Positions 1-11,080 of a DNA stretch of 64,000 bases are shown piece by piece (positions within the stretch are counted from its first letter, which is position 1; each line of letters starts with the position of its first letter). The stretch is from Flabesymbios commensalis. Its lineage: Eukaryota; Annelida; Polychaeta; Terebellida; Flabelligeridae. Below the pieces are notes generated by a model, which was given only the letters and a program-made list of their open reading frames with translations, did no database searches and was not told the DNA's origin. Where the stretch lies: positions 57,443,693 to 57,507,692 of the forward strand of contig OZ024902.1 in NCBI GenBank assembly GCA_964017125.1, in the 5' to 3' direction. A program made the translations under genes and the position numbers.

Positions 1-335
1 TAGTTTACTAGTCAACGGTTCATTTTACAATTTATGTTTATCGTAGTTTTAATCTGTTGGTACAGAACTATAAATCCACGTTGTGTTGCTGTGAATTGGC
101 TACTTGTATGCTCGTCAGAATTCAGGAGTAATCTAAAAAGTGGATTTTGGTGGTTGATAATTAGTAGGGACACACCACCCGCAAATGACAATAGAAACAA
201 GACAAAAACAAAACGAGTCTTTATGGCATTATTACTACCAAACTAGTGGTGTTATAATTTGTGGGAGTGGTGAAACCCTTTATTAAGTTTACCATAAAAT
301 GTTGATGTGGTCCTGTTACTACCAAACTAAAGCTG
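1..335. other. Left flank, no recognised feature
   Basis: AT-rich sequence. Short open frames exist on both strands but none shows domain-like composition or splice signals. Nothing recognised. Confidence 0.5.
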
Positions 336-583
336 TTAACCCTTACAGCACGGGAACCGACTTTAGTCGTTAGAATCTGACGTCTGTAGACGTCAGATTC
401 TGACGACTAAAGTCGATCCCCGCACTGTAAGAGTAAACATATTTATAATGGCCGTAGACCCATAACATAGGTATTCAAGTGAATCGGAATTACCTAACTA
501 AGATATTTAGGATAATTTTAAATTTAAAAAACCGTTTGGTTCCCATGGTTTAAACAAAACTAATTCAGCGTGGCAAGGGTTAA
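336..583. mobile_element. TTAA-flanked palindromic MITE, copy 1
   Basis: The element is bounded by TTAA at both ends (336-339 and 580-583). The ends are imperfect inverted repeats: left CCCTTACAGCACGG, right CAGCGTGGCAAGGG. Just inside the left end is a palindrome of about 56 bp (roughly 359-414), centred on GACGTCTGTAGACGTC. The right half carries a motif shared by all copies, around GTAGACCCATAACATAGG (452-469). TTAA target sites with CCC...GGG termini are the signature of piggyBac-type transposition, so this is probably a non-autonomous piggyBac-like element. It has no coding capacity. Related copies lie at 41886-42134, 62534 to about 62745, and without the palindrome at about 54646-54790. 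Confidence 0.75.
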
Positions 584-605
584 ATTCGTGATATGTAGGC
601 CTCCG

Positions 606-676
606 GCCCAGCGAACACAAAATATTTTTATAACATTTGTACAACGCCGGCACACCGCTGTTCTGTGTTTGCCGGC
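606..676. mobile_element. CCAGCAAAC palindromic MITE, degenerate copy
   Basis: Starts CCCAGCGAACACAAAAT and ends TGTGTTTGCCGG, with ACATTTGTACAACG in the middle. This matches the inverted-repeat family seen better preserved at 23004-23106. No coding capacity. Confidence 0.5.
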
Positions 677-1687
677 CTACAGGCTGCTGGCATCTGTGCT
701 TGCTGAGGAGGGTCGCTCATCATCCCACTACGCCTCTCATCTAACACTAAACACTTACACCGCCGACATGCTCTGATGACTGGAGCTTATGGTTACAAGG
801 CGACCAGTCACAGCTGTTTTCACTATAAACCCCTCATTTTGCGCATGAACAATGCCACGTCTGTTTAGAGCTCTATCAGCCAACCTGCGGTTTGCATACA
901 GTGACTAGTTATGGAAACAATGGATTTATGCGCTTGTGGGGTGGACACTGTAATATGCTACAGACAACAGACACAGCGGTCGCTGCAGACGTAGCTATAG
1001 CTACCGTCTGGAGACAGTGATCTGGACGGGCGGGAGGGACGCGCCGAGTGATAAAAGGTTTGGTATGGGAGGAAACGCGAGTGGAGACATGTTACCAACA
1101 AATCTTCAGCTCACGTAACTAGTTAACTCGCTACAGATTCGTAGGCCCTATAGCTTTGGCTACTGTTTGCAGTGCTGAGTAGCAGTAGACCCAGGCCGTG
1201 TGATTGACGTGCAGTCTGAATGATCAGAATCACATCTGCAACAAATCCACCTGAATCTTCAAACGTGCCGCTCAAATTGAAGCTGATAAGATAAACTACT
1301 CTGCGTGTGGATTCTTCGCGTAAGAAAACATCTACAGAAAGAAAAAATATGGCAAGCACATTGCTAGTAGCTGTGTGTATTTGAATTGGCATCAGAGCTT
1401 GTACAGGTTGTGGATAGTGTTTAAATAAGAATTAGTATCATGTACATTATAGTTGACAATCACATGTTGTATTTGTCGTGGTCTCAGACGTAGTGGATTG
1501 ATTGATTGCAGCCTGGAGATTGTGTGCACCATTCTCAATGTGTTAGTCAGCAAACAAAACACGGTGTTCTTGTGGTACTTGATGTCAGTCAAACACAATT
1601 ACAACTGACACCAATTTACACAGTCAGGAAAATTTACGAATTTGAAACATGCCGTAGTTGTGTAAGGTTGGTGTAATCTGCACAGGG
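677..1687. other. Upstream region of the LRR-Ig gene
   Basis: About 1 kb without a convincing gene. A TATA-like GATAAAAGG occurs near 1049-1057. CTGCACAG directly before GGATG at 1688 could be a splice acceptor, so an upstream non-coding first exon is possible. No promoter is claimed. Confidence 0.3.
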
Positions 1688-3616
1688 ATGTCTGTGCTCA
1701 GTGGATATAGCAGGCGCCAGCAGATATGGTGGAGATTGTTTCACCACTGTTTACTAAGCTGTTATATCATGACAGTTCTAAGTGTTACGTCATTACCAGA
1801 TAATCCACCTTGTGAGCTGTCCGGGTGCGAATGCCATCCCATGGGACAGGAGCTGCAGGCTCACTGTGCAAGCCAGCACAGACAAGCATGTCCACAGTTT
1901 GGTGACGTGGCGCGCAATATTACAAACCTGGATCTTTCCTATAACAATCTGCAGATCGTCAGTGTCTCTAGCTTCCCAGCGCTGCCCAATCTAATCCGTC
2001 TTGACCTTAGACACTCACATGTATCGTCTATAGAGGAAGGTGCCTTCACAGGATTACCAAGGCTGATACACCTGGAACTAGACTACAATGAGCTGCGAGC
2101 TGTAACCAGGAGATCCTTCCATGCTTTACCAGGTCTCAGATCGTTATCCTTGGAGCGCAATTTGCTACAACGTGTCGAGAAACACAGCTTTTCGGGTATG
2201 AGTTTGGAACAACTTAGTCTTCAGAAAAATGAGAGACTGGAGTTATTGTCCATGGGATCATTCTTTAACAGTAGTGTACAGCTGTTATCTATTGGAGGGT
2301 GTTCCCTCGCCAGCGAATCCTTACAAGCCCTGAGGGATCTCAAAGATACATTGATGATCCTGTTTGTCTCTCACAGTACGAAACCTCTAAATATCCCTGC
2401 ATCCTTGTTCAATGGCTTTAAGCTAGAAATGTTACATCTCACAAACAACAGTTTACATTCTTTAGACTTTATGAGTGGTAACCTTACTGTTCATCAGCTT
2501 GATATCAGCTATAACTCCTTGATCAGTGTCAACATGAACATTTTTACAACCGTAACAGTCCTTAATATGAATCATTGTGGTCTGAAATGTATTAGTTGTA
2601 CGTCACCATGTCATCTGCCACATCTAGAAGAGCTAGACCTGTCTTGGAATCAGCTGACCCACCTTAATGCTTCCACGTTCATCGACCTCACTCACCTAAG
2701 AAGACTCAACCTTAAAAGTAACCTTCTTCAAACACTGTCTTCAGAGATGGTAAGCGTCTATAGTAAATTGACTTACCTGGGATTGAGGGAAAACCCCCTG
2801 TCTTGTGACTGTCGTCTTGATTGGCTGCGTGTCTGGCTCAGAGACAACACCACTACTACCCTGACAGATGTAATCACGTGTAAAGATTCCAAGTGGTTTC
2901 TGGCTAAAGAAGCTCAACCCATGGTCTGTACGTCCCCACATAATATACGTTTAAAACAGGTAAGGACAAGTGAGAGTACAATAAGCTCATACACTGCGGT
3001 GTGCCTGGCAGAAGGCATACCCCTGCCTCTTATTAATATCAACATCTCTGTAAATGGCGCCAGCATTGTGTCTTCGTCGTGTTCGTCTGATAGTAGACGG
3101 GATACCATTGTTTCCAGCCCTGTACAGGCTTCAGCTTGTATGCCAGTCTCTGATTCACTGACCACACCATCTTGCCAGAAGGTAACATGCACAGCCTGCA
3201 ACATGCTAGGCTGCTGGACAGCTAATCAAACATTTTGTAAACCACAAATGCTATTCTATGGTGACTTGGGTAAAAAGTCGTCCATCCATTTACCAACAAT
3301 GACTGCTAGAATCGTACTTTGTGTATTTTGCGTGACACTGGCTACGTTGCTACTTGTGACAGTGATACACGGGGCTACCGGATGTGGTGATCATCTGATG
3401 CGCTGGATTCGCCAGGTGTCGCCTCGTCTGAATATGTTAAGGTCACGTGATAGCAGGGTGTACCTGGTGGAGCAGGAGGAGCTTGATGACGGTTCAGGTC
3501 ATCAAGAAGCCTTAGTGAATCACTCACATCCTGGCGATCAGCGTGACAGTACGGAAGATAATCCTCATAACTCTTTAATATACAGTAACCAGACAATGGA
3601 ATCCCATGACGTGTGA
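1688..3616 (+). CDS. LRR and Ig-like single-pass transmembrane receptor, intronless coding region
   Basis: The product is a 642-residue putative cell-surface receptor or adhesion protein. The first in-frame ATG is at 1688; a second in-frame ATG at 1769 would shorten the signal region. Residues 1-37 hold a hydrophobic signal-like stretch (LFHHCLLSCYIMTVLSV). A cysteine-rich LRRNT follows (C42, C47, C49, C60, C68), then about ten to twelve leucine-rich repeats (about 75-365; repeats such as LTHLRRLNLKSNLLQTL), and an LRRCT starting NPLSCDCRLDWL near 367. Residues about 425-525 look like one Ig-like C2 domain (AVCLAEGIPLPL and VTCTACNMLG hold the paired cysteines). A transmembrane helix sits at about 541-562, and an acidic tail of about 80 residues contains IYSNQ, a YxN motif of the Grb2-SH2 binding type. 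The architecture resembles LINGO/AMIGO/LRIG-type proteins; orthology is not assigned. The frame is uninterrupted. The ligand is unknown. Confidence 0.9.
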   Translation: MSVLSGYSRRQQIWWRLFHHCLLSCYIMTVLSVTSLPDNPPCELSGCECHPMGQELQAHCASQHRQACPQFGDVARNITNLDLSYNNLQIVSVSSFPALPNLIRLDLRHSHVSSIEEGAFTGLPRLIHLELDYNELRAVTRRSFHALPGLRSLSLERNLLQRVEKHSFSGMSLEQLSLQKNERLELLSMGSFFNSSVQLLSIGGCSLASESLQALRDLKDTLMILFVSHSTKPLNIPASLFNGFKLEMLHLTNNSLHSLDFMSGNLTVHQLDISYNSLISVNMNIFTTVTVLNMNHCGLKCISCTSPCHLPHLEELDLSWNQLTHLNASTFIDLTHLRRLNLKSNLLQTLSSEMVSVYSKLTYLGLRENPLSCDCRLDWLRVWLRDNTTTTLTDVITCKDSKWFLAKEAQPMVCTSPHNIRLKQVRTSESTISSYTAVCLAEGIPLPLININISVNGASIVSSSCSSDSRRDTIVSSPVQASACMPVSDSLTTPSCQKVTCTACNMLGCWTANQTFCKPQMLFYGDLGKKSSIHLPTMTARIVLCVFCVTLATLLLVTVIHGATGCGDHLMRWIRQVSPRLNMLRSRDSRVYLVEQEELDDGSGHQEALVNHSHPGDQRDSTEDNPHNSLIYSNQTMESHDV

Positions 3617-3867
3617 GAGTAAAATGATTCAATCACATATGTTAAATTCAGTAATTCAAATTCATTCCAAAACAGTTTGAATAATTGTTATGGATTATGT
3701 CAAGCACTGTTATTGTTTCTCTAATTATTTATCATTTATTTATGCTAAATTTCAATACATTTTCCATACATCATCAGCAAAGTAAGTAACCATGAAACTG
3801 TAGATTGTTTGATGATAAAAAAAAGTATCATGAGCGTTTGACCTTTTTTCTGGTAAAGTGACAAGTG
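3617..3867 (+). other. 3' flank of the LRR-Ig gene
   Basis: AT-rich probable 3' untranslated and flanking sequence. No canonical AATAAA was pinned down with confidence. Confidence 0.3.
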
Positions 3868-3959
3868 ATAATGCGTTATAACGGCTTATTAAATCGTTAT
3901 TACGCCTTAATAATATAGGGTTTCTCTGGAACGAAAATTGGCGGGTATGAGCCACCGTA
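3868..3959. mobile_element. Solo end of a TACGGTGGCTC-type MITE
   Basis: Contains CGTTATTACGCCTTAATAAT, then GGAACGAAAATTGGCGGG, ending GAGCCACCGTA. This is the right-hand terminus of the element described whole at 8134-8362 and 54535-55426. The matching left terminus is absent, so it is a half element. Confidence 0.75.
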
Positions 3960-4027
3960 CAAGTGATGTCTTTTTATGGTCATGCATACTCGCATCATTA
4001 TGCTGTTTTCTACCGACAAAGAATACA

Positions 4028-4144
4028 CCAGCAAACGCAAAACAATTGCAAAAAATTTGTACGACGTCGACCCAATATCTTCGACGTTGGCCCAACATTG
4101 TACAAATGTTATCAGTGGTTATACAAATACGTTGTGTTTGCTGG
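4028..4144. mobile_element. CCAGCAAAC palindromic MITE
   Basis: Left end CCAGCAAACGCAAAACAAT and right end TTGTGTTTGCTGG are inverted repeats. The centre has complementary pieces TCGACCCAATATCTTCGACG and GTTGGCCCAACATTG. Same family as 23004-23106. Confidence 0.7.
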
Positions 4145-6211
4145 AACGTGATCACGTGTACCAACAAAATACAAGGCTACGAACATCAGGTATTGCAGCT
4201 GGTACTTTTGTTTTTATTTTGCCGCCTCCCCCTTAACAAGCCTATGTGAATGTGATATTGTAATTTCTACTTTACCCATAACTGATCGAAAGTACGTGTA
4301 ACCTCACCTTCAGGCAGACTCTGTGGTCTGCCTGTCTGACCTAACTGGGCAAGATGGTGTCATCCATGCAAATACAAAGGGCAATAATTACTATATACTA
4401 TGTCTACTGCCTATCATAAGGTCACCTAATACATTACAATGACGTAATGTGCAACCAACGCTTTTGAGCAGCTGATCCAACGTTGAGATATCAACGGACC
4501 AACTACACATTGACGCTATATAGTAACTGGATTGCGCTTGAGTAGAACTTTACCGTGGCATATTTAGTTGTGAACTTATACACTGATCAAAGCAGATAGA
4601 CTGTATCTTAAAAAGATATGATGAATAATTACATAGCGATAAAATAATAACACGTTTATCATAAAACAACAGTGCAAGTAAATGATCAAGGTGGCCTATG
4701 TATGTTAGTGTGCAACACAGACAAATTGTTGCATCAATAAAATAATGGATTATTTGATCAGTTAAAACTGACGTTACCCGGGTAATGGCAGTATGCCTGG
4801 AGCAATACATGTTTATATTACATACACAATGTAGGAATGGCAATATTATGTCTCTCATGTTCAGCTGTCACTATAACCAAGGAACAATAACGCACAAACT
4901 TTAGTGTTTGTTATAACTATTATTATGTTATTCACCGGTATCATTTTCATTTAATTAAAGGCAGAACAGTTTACTAAACATGATAAAGTACGGCTAAATT
5001 ACATGGTATGAGATTTAGTAGGTTGTATGGCGCACAACGAATCCCTTTATGCGAAGCTCATCATTTACCGCTATATTAGCCTACAACTGACTATAATCAT
5101 CACACGATTCACTTTGTAACATACGTTTTAACAAATAAAATAGTGTTATCGCATAATATATTTTTCCTTTCTATGTTTAGAGCTTCATGTTCGATAAAGT
5201 TCGCTCACGTGAAGTTTGGACGACGTTAAAATAAAGAGATTTTCACAAATAATGAGTATGTCATTATATATGTTGTACGACAAGTGTTAATAGTGATCAC
5301 ACATGACAAGGACGACGCCCATAACGCCTACCCAGTAAGCACGAGACGTTCAACCATTGTTGGTTTAACGTTGGTCCGACGTGCTGTGTTGGGATATATG
5401 GGCACAGATAAATCATTGTTAATCCTTGTGTTGAGGTCAATACTTACTCTCTCGCCTGAATGATTTGTCAAGAAGGCGTTGATCATGTACCGGCTCGTCT
5501 GAAATAATTTATGTAGCGTTTTCATTGTAAGAATAACGGGGAACTTGTGAGCTTTTAATATAAAATATAATCATAGTCACTTGACAGGCATGATTCGTAG
5601 AAAATTCTCAACCAAACCAAACTACTATTGGTAATATTGCTTGTCATTATTGTGATATTTTACTTGCAGGATGTTGTCAAAAGTTAAAACTACAATTAAA
5701 TTAAATGTGTTCCCAAGTAGAGTAAACTAGCCCCAATGCCACGTCTGTTCACGGATTTTATAAACTTACTCATTGTTAATGGCTTCTCTTACATTTATAT
5801 CACTTAAATCATTTAACTCATAATAATACCTTTTCAAGTACAGCATAGCATCAGTATAGCAGTTTAGCTTATGGTGATGTTATTTATTATATTATCATAT
5901 TCAGCTCTGATTAATACAGTATATGAGCATTCAATTAGAGGTTAAGTTAAGCATATGGGGTGAACCTGTGATGTGGTATGTTGATTTGTTTTCCGAAATA
6001 TAGAACCAAAGTGCTCTAAAATTCCTAAATCTACAAACGCACAAGCTGTTGTATCCGAGCTTTCGTGTTAAAATTGTGTGTTAGTAATGTGTATACCTTT
6101 AAATAACTGTGTGCATATGCTTAATTCCGAGATAATGTACAGTGTTTAGGTACGTAAACGTGGCCTTTTTTAAGCATGCGAAACTGTGAAAGGGTGAGTG
6201 GCACGGTATCT
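4145..6211. other. Intergenic, no gene recognised
   Basis: About 2 kb of AT-rich sequence. One short CCAGCAAAC-family relative sits at 5331-5393 (CCCAGTAAGCACGAGACG ... GCTGTGTTGGG). No open frame has protein-like composition. Confidence 0.45.
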
Positions 6212-6285
6212 GGACAACTCGTACCACGGACATCTCGTATGCAGACAACTCGTACCATGGTACGTCGTACCATGGTACGAGCTGT
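6212..6285. repeat. Palindrome-rich cluster, left arm of a 3.2-kb inverted pair
   Basis: 6212-6259 reads GGACAACTCGTACCACGG... and is, with one mismatch in 48 bp, the reverse complement of 9339-9386. It is followed by the local palindrome GTACCATGGTACGTCGTACC. The left border of the 6609-bp tandem duplication lies at 6286, 27 bp after this arm. Confidence 0.8.
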
Positions 6286-8133
6286 CTCGAGCGGACGAGA
6301 CGTCTCGCACCACTAGAAAAGACAACTCGTACCATTCATCCCGTCAAGAGTAAGGCGGGAAGTAAGACAAGGACACACTGTATCCTCGGTCATAGCAAGG
6401 AATATAGTTATTCTAAATTCCTTGGTCATAGCAAGGTATCTTGGTCATAGTTAGACGTCCGCATGCTCAATCATCAGATCTTGATCTGATAATAGTAAAT
6501 TGATTATTAAAAAGTAATCCATTATCAGAAAAAAAAACTCTCACATAATAATATCTCGCCTAAGTAAGCTAAGTTACTCTCCGTAAAATACCTGAGCCGT
6601 TTTGACTCACTATTGTTAAACAAAATTATTTTACATTTTCAAATAGAACACACACGATAGGAATAGTATAATGTTTTATTTGGCCGCTCAAGTGATAGGA
6701 GCTTACACTAAAATACATACACAGCTCCCCTTCATATTATACTTGCAAGATTACGCAAGGTAGGATAAAAATATTATTATGAGAGCTGCATTTCATCTGT
6801 CAAAAAAAAAGGAAACACAATTATATACACTCATTCTATAAACTAGTGAATAACAACAATAATTATTTGGACTGATTGTAATCTGTTTCTTGTACATATA
6901 GGCCTAGCCTATCTTGACCAATTAGACAGTAAACCATTTTTAAACACAAGTCTCTAAAAATACACTTTATTCACCTGGCTTTAAAAAAGAGGTTAATAAT
7001 AGGCCTGCAAATAATTGTTCTTGTTTTGTACCCGTATGATAAACATTTGATCAATAAATTATAAGGCGTTGATCACGTATTTCATTGGATATTGTGCAAA
7101 AAAGTTCAAAGTACAATATTTATCTGTTTATACAATATTATAAGATGATAAGGAGTAGGCCTAATGTAGAATGTGTTCAACACCAGATATTTCATTATAA
7201 AAGTTTGATTAGCTGATAGTGACAAAGGGAAGTTTAATTTGTTTATTACCTGTACGGTGTACAAGCGCAGGATGGAAACAGCGGGGTGCTATCTGCTATC
7301 AAGCGGATCGCGTAGACACCCTTTGGGTGATAGGGTACGTAAGCGTAAAGAATGACATTGCAGTAGATTTAATGTTGTAGTAGATTTAATGTAACTTTAA
7401 AAGCAGTTGCGTGTCCAGTACAGATCTTTTCGCATTTTAGTATGTTCAAACTATATTTTCGGAGATTTTGGATTCTCTGAACTTTTTGCTCAGCCTCCGG
7501 CCTCGTCTCGTATGTTTTCCAACCCTGACTACGGCACTGCAGGATAATAAGGGCATAAAACGTTATGACGATGCATAATTGTCTTAAGTCATCTTTGGGA
7601 AATGTCTGAAAATTATGCCAAACTATGACAAATCAATACGCCACGTCATACTATGTATCCGTATGAAACAGCAATTTATTAGAAGTACAATTCTCAGCCG
7701 TGAACGAATCACGGAAGCAAAACCATGTGCAAAAATACAGTCAGAAAACAAAAACCGAGAAACATTATGAGAAGTATTGTGCCATAAAATATGTACACCT
7801 AAGTGGGAGATCAGACGCACTGAGATTAGTTGTTGAAGTGTAAGTGGGTAGTTCAAGACAGCAACCCACCGTCTGCCGTAGTTACGTCACATAGAAAATC
7901 CACGTAACACCTCTAGCGAGATGTTAACCGGATAAGGGGTTTTGTCAAGCTAACAAAATGGGTCAAGTCCCAACTCGGATTATTATTTTTTGGGGAGATT
8001 TTGTGTTTTTCGTGTGTGTTATTGTGTTGTTCTCATGTTTAAAAAAAAAATGGATAGGGGGGTGGGTGGTTTGGGTCTGGCCAATCCGAGTTTTTCTCGG
8101 ATTTTTTTTTTTTAACTTGACAAGACCCCTAAG

Positions 8134-8362
8134 TACGGTGGCTCATACCCGCCAATTTTCGTTCCAGAAAAAACCCCATATTATTAAGGCGTAATAAAGC
8201 CTTAATAAGGCGTCATAACGCCTTAATAAGGCGTAATAATTTAATTAAGGCATTGTAACGCCTTATTAAGGCGTTATAACGCCTCATTAAGGCGTTGCCT
8301 TATTAAGGCGTTATTACGCCTTAATCATATGGAACGAAAATTGGCGGGCATGAGCCACCGTA
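8134..8362. mobile_element. TACGGTGGCTC MITE, copy in duplication A
   Basis: Begins TACGGTGGCTCATACCCGCC and ends GGCGGGCATGAGCCACCGTA, inverted ends of about 45 bp that include TTTTCGTTCCAGAAAAAACC. The interior is a tandem of the self-complementary unit AAGGCGTnATnACGCCTT and its variants. Termini in TA fit a Tc1/mariner-like target, but the exact target duplication is ambiguous. Non-coding. Confidence 0.8.
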
Positions 8363-8581
8363 GATTAGAGATACATATACCCACACGAGAATCAAACTAT
8401 ATCATGCCCCTCTCTCTGGTGATATACGGGCATAATAATTTATACATAGATCAGTGAAGGATGCTAATAATGAACCATTTGATATAGATCTATGTTCCCA
8501 TGAAATGGTGTTCAATAGCTTGCATGCAGATACGAGCCATATAAGCTCCATTAGCCCTTTCAATCCTGAATTTACCATAGT

Positions 8582-8645
8582 CATCTTCACCCACTACAAG
8601 CCGCGAATTGCTGCCGCAATTCTCGACTTGTAGTGGATGAAGATG
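8582..8645. repeat. Hairpin with CATCTTCACCCACTACAAG arms
   Basis: The 19-bp arms at 8582-8600 and 8627-8645 differ at one or two places and flank a smaller inverted pair (CGCGAATTG / CGCAATTCTCG). The second duplicate has it at 15191-15254. Resembles the CCCACTTGAAGTTGTG palindromes at 41340 and 62233 in layout. Confidence 0.75.
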
Positions 8646-9338
8646 ATTTGATGTGGTTAGAAAATTAAAGAAAATTACCACGTAAACGGTGCATAGGTCT
8701 ATTATACTGCTAGATGAATTAGAATGGATATCAATAAAACACATAGCGCTAAACGCTGAACAAGGCCCCCTATATATTGATATTTATAAAATACAATTTA
8801 ACAATTAATCTGTAAAATTATATAGACGTGGAATAATAATTTTTACTAGTATTCAAGATATTCACATTGTTATTTATTTCTAAGAGATACCAGTTCTCTG
8901 CTGGAATTTCCGGGATTTCAGATTTTTTTATATTACCGGATTAAAAAAAGTAAATCCGGATGATTTTTTTCATGACCCACTGGCATCTCTGTGCTTAGTC
9001 CTAGCTATATGCTCGTCGCGAAGGGTACTTGAGTCAAATTATGGAACGTAAAATGTACAAATGTTTAGACCTAAAATACAAGATGAAAACATGCTTAAAA
9101 TATATATTTCAAAAATACAGATATCTAAAATTAATTATCAATCTGAGACGTATTCAGCACGATAATACATAATTTAGTTTAGAAACAGATTTAGTAACAG
9201 AGAAACATACATCAAGTATGTAAACTCTCTAGTGATTAGGATTCGTTAGATAGGATAAGATTAGACCTAATGACTGCTACTAGATGTGGTACAAGCTGTC
9301 CTTTAGTGTGGTACTAGTTGTCTGCTTATACCATCAGA

Positions 9339-9386
9339 CATGGTACGAGTTGTCTGCTTACGAGATGTCCGTGGTACGAGTTGTCC
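9339..9386. repeat. Right arm of the 48-bp inverted pair
   Basis: CATGGTACGAGTTGTCTGC... to GTACGAGTTGTCC is the reverse complement of 6212-6259 with one mismatch. Shorter related units (GTGGTACAAGCTGTCC, GTGGTACTAGTTGTC) lie just before it, so this is a small array of a 15-20 bp motif. Copy B repeats it at 15948-15995. Confidence 0.8.
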
Positions 9387-10598
9387 ATAACCCAGTGGCA
9401 CTATGAAAATGGGCAATGAGGAGCTCAGACGAAGCAGCACTGATAACGAACAAAAATAGGATTCGATATATACACAGTGTAAGGCCACAGTGCCTATGCT
9501 TTTTTCTCTGTTTTAGGTGAGCGCGCGCATTAGATTTAGGCCGCGCTTTACCAAAATAAAACATGTGTTTTTTCTGCCCTGCGCGCACGTTGGATTGATA
9601 CCGTTTTCGAAAAAAACACTTAATTTCGGGGATGAAAAACCTTCTGAAAAAAACAAGTTTTTTCAGGAAATGAAAAAAAAAAAATTCCAACTATGTTTTT
9701 TTGCTTGTTTTTTTCGCCGCCCTTATTAATTTTTTTAGGATAGATCAAATGTTTTTTTTATTTGGTCGCCCTCATTAACTTTTCCCAAAATAGGTTCATT
9801 GTTTTTTTTACCGCTCTCCCTCATTAGACTTAGTTTTTTCTGATCTAAAACAGAGAAATAAAACATAGTGGCCTAACTGTAAAATGGGACACAGAAAAAG
9901 CAAGCAACACCTCCGTCCGACAAATTAATTTTGTATGTTTCGTTGAAGGACGGGAATATCTAATTTTGTCGTATGCCTTCCCTATTATGTACGTTATCAT
10001 TGGCTGTTATTTCTGGTAAACATATTTTTCATCAATTTCGCCAACAAACTTTTTTTTACTGGCTTTTTTGTCGTCATAATTTTTTCATATTTTCTCCACC
10101 CCCACCCCCTCCAGATATCTGCTGTATAGCATAGCAGAGAAAGATTCCAGATGTATGTGTAACATTTTGTCTGTTATGCTGAACAACAATGAAGGCCCTC
10201 ACCTTTCCTTAGAATTTATACAACTGAACAACTACAATTCCAGTTTCTGATTACTATTATCAAGAATATATAAAATGGTTATTATATATTCTTATTATAT
10301 ATATTCTTTATATATTCTATTATTCAGTATCATCATGATTATGCACTGTTTTAACTTGACCGAGTGGATCTGTGTTCGGCAATGCTCTGCAGTCGTCGCG
10401 AGGGAGCGCTGACAAGACAAAGGAGCCTTCGGCGGATTCCTGTCATGGATCAGTATTTACACGGAGCAATAGGACCTCTCTCGTTCATCCCGGACTAACA
10501 AACACATAAACCCCCGAGAATCTCCTACTGGAGCATCACACAGAGCTATCCGGACGCACTGCCAATAAACTCCTAAAAGTACATGTAGGCGTGTGTCA

Positions 10599-10704
10599 CA
10601 GCAAACACGAGACATCCAACCAATGTTGGTTTAATGTTGGGCCAGCGTCGTAGACGGTGGACCAGCATTAAACCAACATTGGTTCAATGTCTTTTATGTT
10701 GGGC
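10599..10704. mobile_element. CCAGCAAAC-family palindromic MITE (ACGAGACATCCAACC variant)
   Basis: Starts CAGCAAACACGAGACATCC; a long hairpin follows between AACCAATGTTGGTTTAATG and ATTAAACCAACATTGG. It ends near TATGTTGGGC. Identical in copy B at 17208-17313. Confidence 0.7.
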
Positions 10705-10999
10705 ACAACGCTCGGACAAAGTATTTTGCAAAGATAGTACTTTTACTATTTACATGTTCACTATATTCTTGACTCGGTAATATATTATTAATAAATTAGT
10801 AAGGGAAACTGCAATAATTACGTTTCTGAAGTAACATGGCTATTACTGATTAATATGCTGATGTAAATTGTACATATGTATTGCATAAAAATATATAATA
10901 AGTGTCCTAAAAACGTCCTAAAAAAGTCCTTTTTAACAAACTTATTTGGTTATTGTATTTTAAGTTTGCTGGGCCCTTTGTGTTACGAGCCTTTGTGTT

Positions 11000-11080
11000 A
11001 CGACACTGGCCAGTATTAAGGCAACATGTTACGACACTGGCCAGTATTAAGCCAACATTGGTTCAGCGTCGTATATTCAC
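11000..11080. repeat. Two-unit 31-bp direct repeat
   Basis: ACGACACTGGCCAGTATTAA occurs twice 31 bp apart and is followed by GCCAACATTGGTTCAGCG, similar to part of the palindromic MITE family. It is probably a rearranged fragment of it. Copy B has the same at about 17609-17689. Confidence 0.5.

Noticed and set aside
9358-9690. 110-codon minus-strand frame (again at 15967-16299)
   Set aside because: Dominated by poly-T/poly-A tracts and overlaps a repeat arm; composition not protein-like.
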